From NCBI GenBank assembly GCA_018136815.1, contig CM030938.1:2273028-2337027 (forward strand): DNA of 64,000 nt, written 5' to 3'. Origin of the DNA: Isochrysis galbana (lineage: Eukaryota > Haptophyta > Isochrysidales > Isochrysidaceae). Below, piece by piece: positions 55,041-64,000 of the stretch; position 1 is the stretch's first letter, and every line of letters begins with the position of its first letter. The position numbers were made by a program, and so were the translations under genes. Under the pieces are notes generated by a model. The model saw only the letters and a list, made by a program, of their open reading frames with translations, did not search any database and was not told the origin of the DNA.

Positions 55041-55640
55041 CTCTCCGTCAGAGTTTTATTGTTGTGTTAGTATAATCTTAGTGCTGCGGGACCGAAGCCC
55101 TTCGGCGGCAACGGAGCCCCTACCCCGCGATGGGGGTGTGCGCGGTTGGCGCATGGCTCGTCCGGTGTATGTGGCTAGGAATGCTAGCTAACAAGATGTC
55201 ATACGACGCTATAAGTACTAACGTGGTACCCCCGCCGAGAGGTCACCGCAATCTCCATGACACCAGCGCGCGCGTCGACGCTCAACGCTCAAGGGTGCAA
55301 CACATCATCGAATGGACTCGACGCATTCGGTGAAAATCTTCCCTTCGAATTTGTGGCTGCCGAGCGGGCCACACGTTCCCACAACTGGTGGGACCTGGAC
55401 AATATGGTCAGTCTACACAAATTCTTCAGTGGTGCCCGATACCAGATCCGCAAGCCGCAAGCAGCATTCACCAGTTCAAGGGTGGGAAGGACACTTTACC
55501 ACATCGAATCACTCCAAGCACCCCTCAGCTCTTACTTCTACGGCTGTGGGGGTCGTGCGGCGAAGGCAACGGCCGTCCGCTCTGCACCACGGCGCCGGGC
55601 AGGACAATCCTCGTCGAATCCCCCCGGACGCCATCAAAGG
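55041..55640 (+). repeat. Long copy of the triple-hairpin repeat
   Basis: Begins CGTCAGAGTTTTATTGTTG, hairpin core 55123-55188, then about 450 bp (for example GGGTGCAACACATCATCGAATG, CACCAGTTCAAGGGTGGGAAGG) shared with the inverted copy at 25.2-25.9 kb. The frame is not kept between copies. It is head to head with the small membrane-protein gene. Confidence 0.85.
55123..55188 (+). promoter_or_regulatory. Triple-hairpin core, copy 3
   Basis: CCCC-GCGAT-GGGG, TGCGC-GGTTG-GCGCA and GCTAG-GAATG-CTAGC in series, spaced as in the other copies. The preceding CCGAAG-CC-CTTCGG could add a fourth stem in this copy. Confidence 0.6.
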
Positions 55641-57567
55641 TGCGGGACTTCTACCGTCCCCGCTCTGACACTTGTGACTTCCAATACCCCCCCCCTCCTC
55701 CGCGCCAAAAGGCGCGGGACTTCGACCGTCCCCATTGTGACTGCCCCCCCCCCCCCCCCCCCACACACACACTTCACTGGGCTTTTCACAAGACGCCTCC
55801 TGTGAAAAAGGTCACACTGCTTGTGAAAAGATGGGGCCCCCTGACGGTATGATTATTCTCGACCCCCTTCCCCCCGCCACTGAGTCCCCCCCCCCCTGAG
55901 TCCCCGCCCCCCCCTTCCCCCCGCCGCCGAGTCCCCCCCCCCCCCCCCCTCCCCGCCGAGCTCCCCCAACCCCTCGCCTCCCCCTCCCCCTCCTCAGCCG
56001 CCGAGCCGTCCCCCATCCGCCCGCAGCGCAGCGCGCGCAGCAGCAGGTGCAGCGGTGCAGCCGCGCAAGCTCCAAGTTGGCCATGGTGCCCGTGCCGAAG
56101 AGCAACTCCCCACTTGCCACTTGGCCGTGCAGCTCCTCGTGCGCGCGCACGCGCGGCACGTAGCATTCAGTGGGTGCGTGAGTGCGTGGGTGCGTGGGTG
56201 CGTGGGTGCACAGTAGTACACAGCACCGGCAGTGTGGTGTTAACCCGCTGCTGGTACCAACACTTGCAGATTGAGGTGTTAACGCATGTGCCACACCTAG
56301 CCAATGGAGGCGGGTAAACGTGAACCCATACGCCCTGTGAAAAAGGCCACTTCGGCCCACTGCGATGTTGCCTCGGAGAGGGTTGTCCGATGGGCCACTG
56401 GCCAGGGCTCCTCTGCCAGGCATACTTAGGGGTTGGGATGGGCGCGGATGCATCCGCATGGGTCCACTGCCCACTCCCGCGGCGGTCCCGGTGGGGCCCG
56501 TCGCGTTGGCGTTCGTCAAGGGGCCGGCAAATGCCGGCCGCTCTGCAGGAAATGCTCACGCCAGCACGCCAGCTGGTGTGGGGGGGCATCATTTGGTGTG
56601 GAAGGCGCTTCTTTGGCGCCAGTCCTCGTGTCAGGGTCTCAGGTGGCCGCATGCGCCGCGGAAGCACCCTGCCGCGCGCGCCATGTCCCCCACTGCGGGT
56701 CGCGTTGGCAGCGCGCGAAAGGGCGTCTGGAGCCCGACTTCAGATGCCGATAGCGAGCGTGATTTCGTCGCGGTCAGGTGGACCTTCGCGGCGAGTCTGT
56801 CGGGAGTGCTTGTGAGGGCCCCAATCCACCGGGCCCGGCGTCTCAGCTGCCCTGTGAGTCTGTCTGTGTGAATCTGCCCGCGAGTCGTTCAACGTCAATT
56901 TCTGTAGTCTTCAATATTTGTATACAAAAAAATCGAATTTCGCGTCCGAATTCTTAATATTTATGCTAGGGGCCTATTAGATAGTGACCATATTAGCTGC
57001 CTGGGCGCAAAAAATACAGATCAGGGTGCTAATTTGACCTAGTTATGACAAGGTAAAGTCGTTGTCTTTAAGACTACCGGTAGTCTTCGTTGCGCCCCTT
57101 CAACCGCCTACGACGGCTACCCCGACGACACCTACGCCCACGACCTCGCCTCCCCCGATTTCCAGTGGCGCCTTCTCGACGCCGCCGACCCCGCAGGCGT
57201 GGGGGGGGGGGAGAGGGGGCGTGCAGGAGGGGCGTGCAGGGCGTGCGGCGGGGGACGGGGGAAGTAAATTTAGAGGCGGCGCCGGGGGCCGGGGGCGCGC
57301 AGGGTGACTGGCGCGGGGGGAGAGCTATCTATAGTAGTGGTGCGATTCTACTAGTAAAAATGCGTCAAACTACTATAATAGTAGTTAAAATCGCCTTCGG
57401 GGGCTCCGCCCCCGAACCTCCCATTCTGCAAGTGGTGTGCAGAAAGGGGGGCTTTACCGTGTAGTCGGCCATACTGCATACTGGGATGCTGGGATGTAGG
57501 CGATGGCCATCCGATGGCGTGAGTCGGTACCGTGAGTGCGTGGTCCTTTATAGCTAGCGGTAGTAGC
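55641..57567. other. Non-coding region with C runs, palindromes and no recognised gene
   Basis: 55680-55990 is dominated by C runs. 56160-56215 has GTGCGTGG repeats. 56360-56880 is GC-rich and open in several frames without family match. A perfect palindrome AAGACTACCGGTAGTCTT lies at about 57069-57086, and a hairpin CGGGGGC-TCC-GCCCCCG near 57397-57413. No gene was supported. Confidence 0.4.
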
Positions 57568-57735
57568 CTGAATCTTCAGATTTTTTTTAAAATCCTAGTG
57601 CTGAAGGACCGTGCCTCAACGGCAACGGAGCTCCTCCCCCGCGATGGGGGTGTGCGCGGTTGGTGCATGGCTCGTCCGGTGTATGTGGCTATGTGGCTAG
57701 GAATGCTAGCTAACAAGACCTTTTACAAGACTACA
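57568..57735 (+). promoter_or_regulatory. LINE 3' tip followed by triple-hairpin repeat, copy 4 (short)
   Basis: 57568-57588 is only the terminal GCCTGAATCTTCAGATTTTT of a LINE. The repeat follows, with core 57636-57710: CCCCC-GCGAT-GGGGG, TGCGC-GGTTG-GTGCA (G-T pair) and GCTAG-GAATG-CTAGC, and a tandem duplication of TGTGGCTA before the third stem. It ends about 65 nt before the start codon of the large membrane-protein gene. Confidence 0.65.
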
Positions 57736-57799
57736 TTTCCAAACGGCTCCCGTGCCTCCGTCGAAAGGTGACGCAGGTTCCATCCGCGACGCAGCGAGA

Positions 57800-60700
57800 A
57801 TGCCGTCGCTCGCCGCCCAGCTGCTCGGGCTGCTCGCGACGGTCGGAGCGGACGACCACGCGTTCTTCGATCTTTCAGCACTCAGCCAGTCCGTCTTACG
57901 GACCGAGAGCCTCGCCCCGCCCACTTTGGTCCTTGAGAGCGGCACGGGCAGCGACAATTCAAGTGTCTTGCCGGTGAGCGCAGAGAGGAGCGGGCTCGAT
58001 GCGCAGACGGGCACAGGAGGACAGCTGAGTTACGCATCTGCGGGACTCTGGGGCCGACCGGCATGCTCGATATTGGCTGCCGGGCTGCCACGCTGGTTGT
58101 GCGGCGTGGTCGCCGAATTACCGCGCGCTGGCGTCATTCTCTCTCCCCATGACGGCGATGAGAGGCTCTCGATCTTGTTTGAGCGGCTCAAGGTGTCCGG
58201 CATCATCGTACATGACGTGTCCTCTGCCAATACTGACGTCTTCCCTGACGGAAATGAGAGCGGCCTTCGCGCTGCACTCTCGGACATTGGGGTTCGAGTA
58301 CACACCGAACGTCTCGTGGTGGCCGCTGACGACTGCTCGTGCTTCTTCACATGTAGGTGCGCATTAGACGATCCGCTGCCTGAGTGGGCGCCGACGATTC
58401 AGATTGATAGGACGGATTGGGATCGCCTGCGAACTCTAGCATTCGCCCCACAGCTAGGTGTCAACATTGGCGTTGAACGTGCTGGTATAAATCTTACTGT
58501 GCGGGCTGCTGAACTACAATCGAGTGGCGAATATCCACCTGGTCTTCGCGTACCTGATCTTATCATTGCACTGCCAGTGGACGGCCTGGCCGTGAGTGCT
58601 TTCCAGCAAGTGATTCCAGGTGCACTGACGCTGAGCGTTGACCTGCAGCCATTCATCCAAGCCATTCTCTTCTTCCTATCAAATGTTTTGCTGCCGGCCG
58701 TCTCGGCCGGCGTCGCACAGGCCGTCCTTCATGAGAGTGATGATCTGGCTGGCTGGGCACGAAAAGAGCTTCGCCGTCTAAGAGCAAATGTGCTGAGGCT
58801 GCCGGAGCCTCCCTCCCCATACTTGGTAATACATACTGTGCAGTGGCCCCAATATCGCTTGCTGTCCATGCTAAACTCACGCACCGCGCCAGGGAGCCTT
58901 GGCGTTCTCCCCTTGGCTCGCTTGGCTTCGAGGAAGTTGCTCAAGGATGGACGTCTTTCATTCCAACACCTAGGCGGCATTCCAATCATGCACCACATTC
59001 CCTCCATTCAGCTCGAATATGCGGGGATTCTACTTGAGCCTGCTTCCATCGTTGTTTCTGGCCTCCACACTCTCAGCATGCTCCGTCTATTCCAACCGAT
59101 CGAGGGGGAATCGTCCACACTCTTGTTCGGAGCTGCGCTTGGCCACCTAGAAGTCTCTGTGCGCTTGAACATCACGCTGAGTCTACCTTCCTTTGTCGGA
59201 TCGCATAGCTCAACCGATGATGTTGCCAACTTCGACCAGACGCCACTTTTGTATCATGCGCAGAACCTTCCTCTCGAGCAGCAGGTCAAGGTTACGTTGG
59301 GATTCGCTAATCTCTCCACATCTGCCTTGGTCTTCGCGCCGATCTCACGACGCGAGCTAGACCATACAAACTGGCTCTACCTGCCGCTGAGCTGCTGGCT
59401 ACACCCTCTCCGACATTTTGCCTTTCGCCAGCTCGGGTTGCAGCTAATGCCGACTCAAATCTTGGTCGAATCGGACAATCACGACCAAGCCTACCGACAT
59501 GAGCTTGAACACCATTTGTATCAGCTTGTTTCGGATGCAATCGAATTTTTTGAGGAGAGCTACGTTCGGAGGTACAGCAGCCTCACCCCAGAGGTGATTG
59601 ACCTCATTTTTGGGGGGCCACTGATGCGCTGGCTCAACGGAGCGTTTCCAGCGATGGTCGCCGATCTCACGACGATTTGTGGAGACTACCTCGCCCCGAC
59701 TATGCGTGCTCAACCTGTGAATTGGTGCAAGGCACCCGTGGTGAAGACAGTATCGGAGCAACTCACAACGGATTTGGCAAATGTCGTGCTCAACGCATTG
59801 GGACTGGTCGACGCGACGTACCCAGGTGACTTCATCTCGATACCGCTCGATGGTGTATGGCTCGGCCCCGTGCAGATCGTAATCTCAGAAGTTCACGTGC
59901 AGAACTTAGATCGCCTCTTGACCTTGGAGGTTTTCCAGTCCGATTGTGAGCAGCCGCAAACATTGCGCAACACCATTGGTCTGGGCGAAAGTGGATCACC
60001 GCTGCGCCTCTCCTTCAGCCTCGGTGTGCAGCTTGGATGTCTGAGTGACGGCGATCGCTTCGGCGGTCACGGCTGCGAATGGCACTCATTCGATGTCACA
60101 CTCTCTCTCGCATCTCTACTTGTGCACATCGACATGAACGTCTCTCTCATGCAACCATACCAGCTGCCTCAGACCGTCAATGAGTCTCTATATTGTGCCT
60201 TGCTACCATTCGAGGAAGTGCGTCTACTTCCCTCGACTGGCATTGAGGCTGCAAATTGGTCCGATGTACTGCTCGAAGTTGAAGTTCGAGCGAAGGGGCA
60301 CTTCGCCAGCGCGACCCTTCCGACAAGCTGGGTTTATTGGCTCGTTGCCTCGCTTTTGCCAGGCACTCTCAACTTGGCAAATGACCTCATGGAAGATGGT
60401 TTGGATGTTGCTGCGGACGCGTGCGCCTCTCGTTCGCGAGAGATGCGGTCTGATGAACCCGAAGACAAGGAATCGGCAAAAGCCTTCATTCTTCTCATCA
60501 TTTACGGCATGGTAGTGATAATATCTAGCGCGGTCATCGGCGCGACATACTGTTGTCGAGCGAAGGCCTCCGGGGGAGGTCAACAACAAATCATGATTGT
60601 ATCTCTTGCCGCCGAGCAGCCAATGTGGCAAGCATTGCTCATAACGGTCTTGTGCATCGCCGTCATGGGGATGTTCGTAATTTCCCAGGCTACTGGTACA

Positions 60701-62611
60701 CTAGGCAATCTTTTCATTCACGTGGCCGTTGCGGGTGATCAGTTGCCTGTCGTGAATGGTTTCAACATCACAGTTGCCGACACCGTGCTCGAAATCTGGT
60801 CGTCGGGTTCTCCGCCTCTAGCTATGCTCGTGGGCGGGATGTCTGGGACGTGGCCGTACGTGAAGATGATACTAGCACTTTTTGCGCTTTGGGCCCCACC
60901 GACAATCTTACGAGTCGGCAGGCGTGGCGCCTACCTTTTCTTCATGGATGCTTTCGGCAAGTGGAGTTTTTTTGACGTCCTTCTCGTGCACTTGCTCATG
61001 TCGGGCTTCAAGCTGCATTTCAATGTGCCATCTCTCGCTGAGGTACCCGTGGATGAATGTGGCGCGCAATTGTCATTAGTTGAGGTCAAGACCGAGGTGG
61101 CGCCTCTTGAGAAGGTAACGCCGCTTCACGATGCCCGATGCTACATTCGCGGGTGCGATTCCTTTTCATGCATCTCGGGCCTATCACGCATGGACCAAAC
61201 TTTGTATTCCTCCGTCCCGCCGCAGGCGACTCTCTTCATCATCGCCCTCCTCATCTCGCTTGTGCTCACGAACATCATCAACCATTGGCATCAAACGTCA
61301 ACCTTGAATTCCCATCGCAATTTTACGGCACAGTTGAACGCCGCGCAAGTGGCTCGAGTGGTTCGCGAATCGGTAGACAGCCGTGACTTGCACGCGGATG
61401 ACGACGATGACGGTGTTGGGGATGCTACGCCTCCGAGTCTATCCACGAGGGCGCCAGGCAAGCTACGCCATTCGTTGGCGCAGCTTTCATCCGTTTCCTT
61501 AGCGAGACAAGCCACCCAAGAGCAGCGTGAGACTTTAGCACACACAGGCAAGTCGCCGATCAAAGGCATATCTACCCAAAGACTTGAGTTGAAGTCACAA
61601 TACATATCGCTTGTCAAGTGGTGTATAGTATTTGCGATGATGTTGACGGTCGCGGCCTTTTTCACGGAATCGTTTGCCATCACCGTGGAGGGATTGGTTG
61701 GCAATCTCATCGCCTCTCAGCCTGGACAATCGGCCCGACGGGGGTTCTCGTTCTTCACCATGGGCAACGACCTGGGCACTTCAGCACCCAGCACTGGCTG
61801 GTTCGTACAGCAATATCATCGTTTGCTTTTTTTCATGCTGGTTTTTATTATGCCTATGATTTGGCTCGCCCTATGCTTGGTCATCTGGCTAGTTCCTCTA
61901 GAGCCGCACACATCACACACCTTTGGTTTGCTTGCACAAGTCGCGTACTGCTACACTGGAATGGATGTCCTCGTGATTGTCATTCTCGCCACGATCTTCC
62001 AGCTAGGTGCGGCAGTGGAGTTCCAATTCTCTTCAATGACGGGGATTGTCGATGGTCTTATCGCAACTTATTTCGCGGATTTAGTGCCCGCGACCTCTCT
62101 CACAGCTGTCCACACGACCATCTCACTTGGTGCCGCTTTTCAAATCGGCATTGGCCTCGTCATCGCAGCCGCCCTCTTAGGAACCGCTGCCGGGTGGATG
62201 GTGATGTACACACACCAACGAATGCTTCATGAGGAGATGTATATCTTTCCCGTGCAACCTCTTCAAGTCCTACAACGCAAGTCACGAGAGGTGCGTCTCC
62301 TAGCCCTTGGAGCGGCCGCCATCGGGGGTGCACATTCTGCGACATCACACCTGCCGGCATCTTCCTCGCTCGGCGGAATTCCAACGGCTAGACGGGGAAA
62401 GACAATTGGGCATGCTCCCCAGAGGAACATCGACGGCCACGGGATGGCCGCTCGGTACACCATGGGTTGGGCACGGGATCTCGTCACCTCCTTATCATTT
62501 GGGACTCAAAGTCGCTCAAGGACTGACCCGAATGGCTCATCACGAATGGACCCTCCCGTGTACGGTGACGTGCACACACCGACAAGGTTTGACCGAGTGA
62601 GTCTACTATGA
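57800..62611 (+). CDS. Large membrane protein: lipid-binding-like (TULIP?) ectodomain fused to PqiA/LetA-like membrane modules
   Basis: Intronless, 1,603 residues from ATG 57800, which starts a signal peptide (MPSLAAQLLGLLATVGA). Residues about 18-890 are non-cytosolic, with amphipathic and Leu/Val-rich stretches (VIPGALTLSVDLQPFIQAIL, SNVLLPAVSAGVAQAVL; later FISIPLDGVWLGPVQIVISE) that resemble the tubular lipid-binding (BPI-like) folds; this is inference from texture. Then come membrane spans at about 893-915, 944-962 and 1023-1040, and RRGAYLFFMDAFGKWSFFDV followed by LLVHLLMSGFKL (about 1040-1073). This matches the W-S-x-x-D-V signature of PqiA/LetA proteins. Further spans lie at about 1142-1163, 1268-1292, 1342-1368, 1387-1405 (a second, diverged copy: TGMDVLVIVILATIFQLGA) and 1447-1470. 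Bacterial LetA/PqiA move lipids together with MCE proteins. The C-terminal tail is basic. A strong donor (CGA|GTGAGT, 62597) just before the stop means a further exon is possible. Confidence 0.7.
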   Translation: MPSLAAQLLGLLATVGADDHAFFDLSALSQSVLRTESLAPPTLVLESGTGSDNSSVLPVSAERSGLDAQTGTGGQLSYASAGLWGRPACSILAAGLPRWLCGVVAELPRAGVILSPHDGDERLSILFERLKVSGIIVHDVSSANTDVFPDGNESGLRAALSDIGVRVHTERLVVAADDCSCFFTCRCALDDPLPEWAPTIQIDRTDWDRLRTLAFAPQLGVNIGVERAGINLTVRAAELQSSGEYPPGLRVPDLIIALPVDGLAVSAFQQVIPGALTLSVDLQPFIQAILFFLSNVLLPAVSAGVAQAVLHESDDLAGWARKELRRLRANVLRLPEPPSPYLVIHTVQWPQYRLLSMLNSRTAPGSLGVLPLARLASRKLLKDGRLSFQHLGGIPIMHHIPSIQLEYAGILLEPASIVVSGLHTLSMLRLFQPIEGESSTLLFGAALGHLEVSVRLNITLSLPSFVGSHSSTDDVANFDQTPLLYHAQNLPLEQQVKVTLGFANLSTSALVFAPISRRELDHTNWLYLPLSCWLHPLRHFAFRQLGLQLMPTQILVESDNHDQAYRHELEHHLYQLVSDAIEFFEESYVRRYSSLTPEVIDLIFGGPLMRWLNGAFPAMVADLTTICGDYLAPTMRAQPVNWCKAPVVKTVSEQLTTDLANVVLNALGLVDATYPGDFISIPLDGVWLGPVQIVISEVHVQNLDRLLTLEVFQSDCEQPQTLRNTIGLGESGSPLRLSFSLGVQLGCLSDGDRFGGHGCEWHSFDVTLSLASLLVHIDMNVSLMQPYQLPQTVNESLYCALLPFEEVRLLPSTGIEAANWSDVLLEVEVRAKGHFASATLPTSWVYWLVASLLPGTLNLANDLMEDGLDVAADACASRSREMRSDEPEDKESAKAFILLIIYGMVVIISSAVIGATYCCRAKASGGGQQQIMIVSLAAEQPMWQALLITVLCIAVMGMFVISQATGTLGNLFIHVAVAGDQLPVVNGFNITVADTVLEIWSSGSPPLAMLVGGMSGTWPYVKMILALFALWAPPTILRVGRRGAYLFFMDAFGKWSFFDVLLVHLLMSGFKLHFNVPSLAEVPVDECGAQLSLVEVKTEVAPLEKVTPLHDARCYIRGCDSFSCISGLSRMDQTLYSSVPPQATLFIIALLISLVLTNIINHWHQTSTLNSHRNFTAQLNAAQVARVVRESVDSRDLHADDDDDGVGDATPPSLSTRAPGKLRHSLAQLSSVSLARQATQEQRETLAHTGKSPIKGISTQRLELKSQYISLVKWCIVFAMMLTVAAFFTESFAITVEGLVGNLIASQPGQSARRGFSFFTMGNDLGTSAPSTGWFVQQYHRLLFFMLVFIMPMIWLALCLVIWLVPLEPHTSHTFGLLAQVAYCYTGMDVLVIVILATIFQLGAAVEFQFSSMTGIVDGLIATYFADLVPATSLTAVHTTISLGAAFQIGIGLVIAAALLGTAAGWMVMYTHQRMLHEEMYIFPVQPLQVLQRKSREVRLLALGAAAIGGAHSATSHLPASSSLGGIPTARRGKTIGHAPQRNIDGHGMAARYTMGWARDLVTSLSFGTQSRSRTDPNGSSRMDPPVYGDVHTPTRFDRVSLL

Positions 62612-62777
62612 GAGCATGCAAGTGGGTAGGTATCTAAATCTAGATCAAGGCGAATCTTGATAAGGCGGTCAAACAGTGATTTATAACTACCTATATGTGT
62701 GGGGGGGGGGCTGCATTTTTTGACCGTCCTCCAAAGCCCAAGATAAATAAACCTTTTAATGCCAAGTGGCGAAGTGA

Positions 62778-63243
62778 GAAGCGCAAGGCTTCATGCAAGG
62801 CTTCATGTGTGTCGTGAACACAAGGCCTAGCTATGGCTAAGTGGTGTGCAAAACATTTGTTCTTGTTGGGGTTTTGTTTTTGTGTCGGTTACGTGATCGG
62901 CGGTTGAGTCGTTTGAACGTGGTTGAGTCGTTTGAACGGACATCGGACCGTGCAAGGGTAGAGACCCCTAAGAGACAAGTAACAAGACAGCTTTCGCCAC
63001 TCATCTGGTACGCACCGCCAAGTTCCTTGCACTTGTGCGCCCCCAAGCCGGTGCACCCCTTGGATGACGTCGTAGAACACGTCCACGTACTTGTAGCCCG
63101 TGAGCACGCTGCGGCAAGGCATAGTGAGGATGTCGTTGGTGATGACGTCCCCGACGGCGCTTGTCATCCATTGAGAAGCGCAAGGCTTCATGCAAGGCTT
63201 CATGCAAGGCCTAATGTGCGTCGTGAACCCAAGGCCTAGCTAT
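62778..63243 (+). repeat. Direct repeats of about 60-70 bp around Copia scraps
   Basis: AGAAGCGCAAGGCTTCATGC with following GTCGTGAAC-CAAGGCCTAGCTATG occurs at 62778-62835 and 63174-63243. Inside each, AAGGCTTCATGC is tandemly repeated. This may be a duplicated flank of nested insertions. Confidence 0.75.
62889..63175 (-). pseudogene. Copia-type integrase-like scrap
   Basis: Minus-strand VGDVITNDILTMPCRSVLTG followed by YKYVDVFYDV resembles the start of a Copia integrase core (D..T.P...S..G..Y...F.D). Low confidence by itself, but it lies among clearer Copia pieces. Confidence 0.4.
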
Positions 63244-63765
63244 GACGCCAACAAGGACAAGGAAGCCACCCAGGTGGAACTCAACAAGGCATATGACCTC
63301 CTCATCATGTGCATCAAGGATGACAAGCTTGTGGCCACCTTGGATGTGCTCTACACGGATGAGGAGGAAGAGAAGTACGACGGCCACCGTGCGTTCAAAC
63401 ACATCGACGAGTTGCACGTGGCGGTCAACACCGAAGACAAGGCTGAAGACAAGAAGATGGAGTATGACACACTCAAGATGACCAACCTCCAGGAGTTCCC
63501 CTCAAGGGAGGAGGTCACCAACCGCTTTGACAACATGTTTGGCATCTTCCAAGGACTCAAGGGCACCGCGCGCGAAGTCTCCGTCGCCGAGTTGTGCCTC
63601 GACATGAAAGCGAGCTTCATTGGATGTGGAGAAGGAGTCCTTCGTGAAGTGGACAAGGCATGGGGCTCCTTGGAAGTTGAGCACCGCAAGAGGCCTGATA
63701 TGGTGCACAAGAACCTTATGGACAACTTGACCCACCAATTGCGGCCGGACTGCACCAAGCCATAG
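63244..63765 (+). pseudogene. Retrotransposon gag-like fragment
   Basis: Open frame beginning YDANKDKEATQVELNKAYDL in an acidic, helical style typical of Copia gag (UBN2-like), then RFDNMFGIFQGLKGTAREVS and ending RPDCTKP. No zinc knuckle was seen. The minus-strand RT piece starts where it ends, so the two fragments converge. Confidence 0.5.
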
Positions 63766-64000
63766 AGCGATTGCCCTAAGAGGGCTGCTAGTTCTTGTCC
63801 TTGTTCATCGTACTTGCGGTAGTTCTTGGGCATGCGTACCCAAACGCGCTCGTTGGGGGGCAACTCGCTCTGCGTGTACGCGGAGATGGCGTCGGCGGCG
63901 CCCTTGTACGTGCACATGATGACGGAGATGACGCAGAACAGTCGAAAGCCGCCATGGGAGATGGTTGGCGAGTACGAGAGGTTGGGTGCTCCGACTTGAA
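63759..64000 (-). pseudogene. Copia-type reverse transcriptase fragment, runs off the window
   Basis: Minus-strand ELPPNERVWVRMPKNYRKYD and LLGQSLYGLVQSGRNWW match the RVT_2 pattern (E-x-Y/V-W-V-x-x-P; L-x-x-S-L-Y-G-L-x-Q-S-x-R-x-W). The rest lies beyond position 64000. Confidence 0.8.

Noticed and set aside
55812..57307. Several GC-rich frames of 100-230 residues
   Set aside because: Composition-driven, no family features, no splice-consistent continuation.
57636..57710. tRNA-derived SINE interpretation of the triple-hairpin core
   Set aside because: A weak A-box-like TGGCGCATGG exists but no B box and no cloverleaf; kept only as a possibility.
1..64000. CRISPR array, bacterial operon, rRNA or organelle genome
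   Set aside because: No regularly spaced repeats with unique spacers, no ribosome-binding-site pattern or operons, and no rRNA or tRNA genes were recognised; spliceosomal introns and LINEs point to a nuclear genome.

Overview
The window is nuclear DNA of a GC-rich, photosynthetic microbial eukaryote. Several genes are cut by short GT-AG introns, and there are eukaryote-only proteins (14-3-3, coactosin, RPAP1, a chromodomain/CXXC protein), a plastid-lumen fibrillin with a twin-arginine signal, and many LINE, retroposon, hAT and Copia remnants. A haptophyte or similar secondary-plastid alga is my best guess. That is inference from gene content and style; no marker gene settles it.

Layout. 1-8.7 kb: the 3' nine exons of an M32 carboxypeptidase, then a complete 14-exon M13 (neprilysin-type) peptidase, with an intact 755-bp retroposon between them. 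9-12.5 kb: retroposon and LINE remnants, two LINEs head to head. 13-14 kb: a two-exon 14-3-3 gene on the minus strand. 14-18.5 kb: non-coding, low-complexity DNA. 18.6-21.5 kb: an intronless gene joining 2-oxoglutarate oxygenase segments, a chromodomain, a CXXC finger and a long His/Gln tail. 23.0-24.4 kb: a six-exon coactosin-like gene. 25.9-28.6 kb: an intronless NRF-6-type acyltransferase-3 protein. 28.8-36 kb: nested LINE and retroposon debris around a plastid-lumen fibrillin gene. 36.4-42 kb: RPAP1. 42.7-44.5 kb: a LINE with clear target-site duplications. 45.5-46.4 kb: a mitochondrial complex I subunit resembling NDUFB8. 48.8-50.6 kb: a membrane-anchored prolyl 4-hydroxylase with three ShK modules. 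51-54 kb: a second intact retroposon and relatives. 54.5-55.0 kb: a small membrane protein. 57.8-62.6 kb: an intronless 1,603-residue membrane protein with a large non-cytosolic region and PqiA/LetA-like membrane modules. 62.8-64 kb: Copia-type fragments.

Five observations stand out. (1) A repeat carrying three consecutive pentaloop hairpins occurs four times, each time within about 10-150 nt of a start codon. (2) The 18.6-kb protein appears to carry its oxygenase halves in permuted order, fused to chromatin- and CpG-reading domains. (3) The 57.8-kb protein looks like a lipid-binding domain fused to a LetA-type transporter. (4) A hairpin-rich, non-coding 755-bp retroposon has two intact copies with perfect 17- and 19-bp target-site duplications, and a diverged subfamily keeps the hairpins with different stem sequences. 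(5) The resident LINEs end in oligo(T), not oligo(A), on their coding strand.

Apart from the two adjacent metallopeptidases, neighbouring genes show no pathway link, as expected for a nuclear genome. Exon boundaries were placed by eye from family alignments remembered in general form and from frame continuity; the summed exon lengths of each spliced model are divisible by three.
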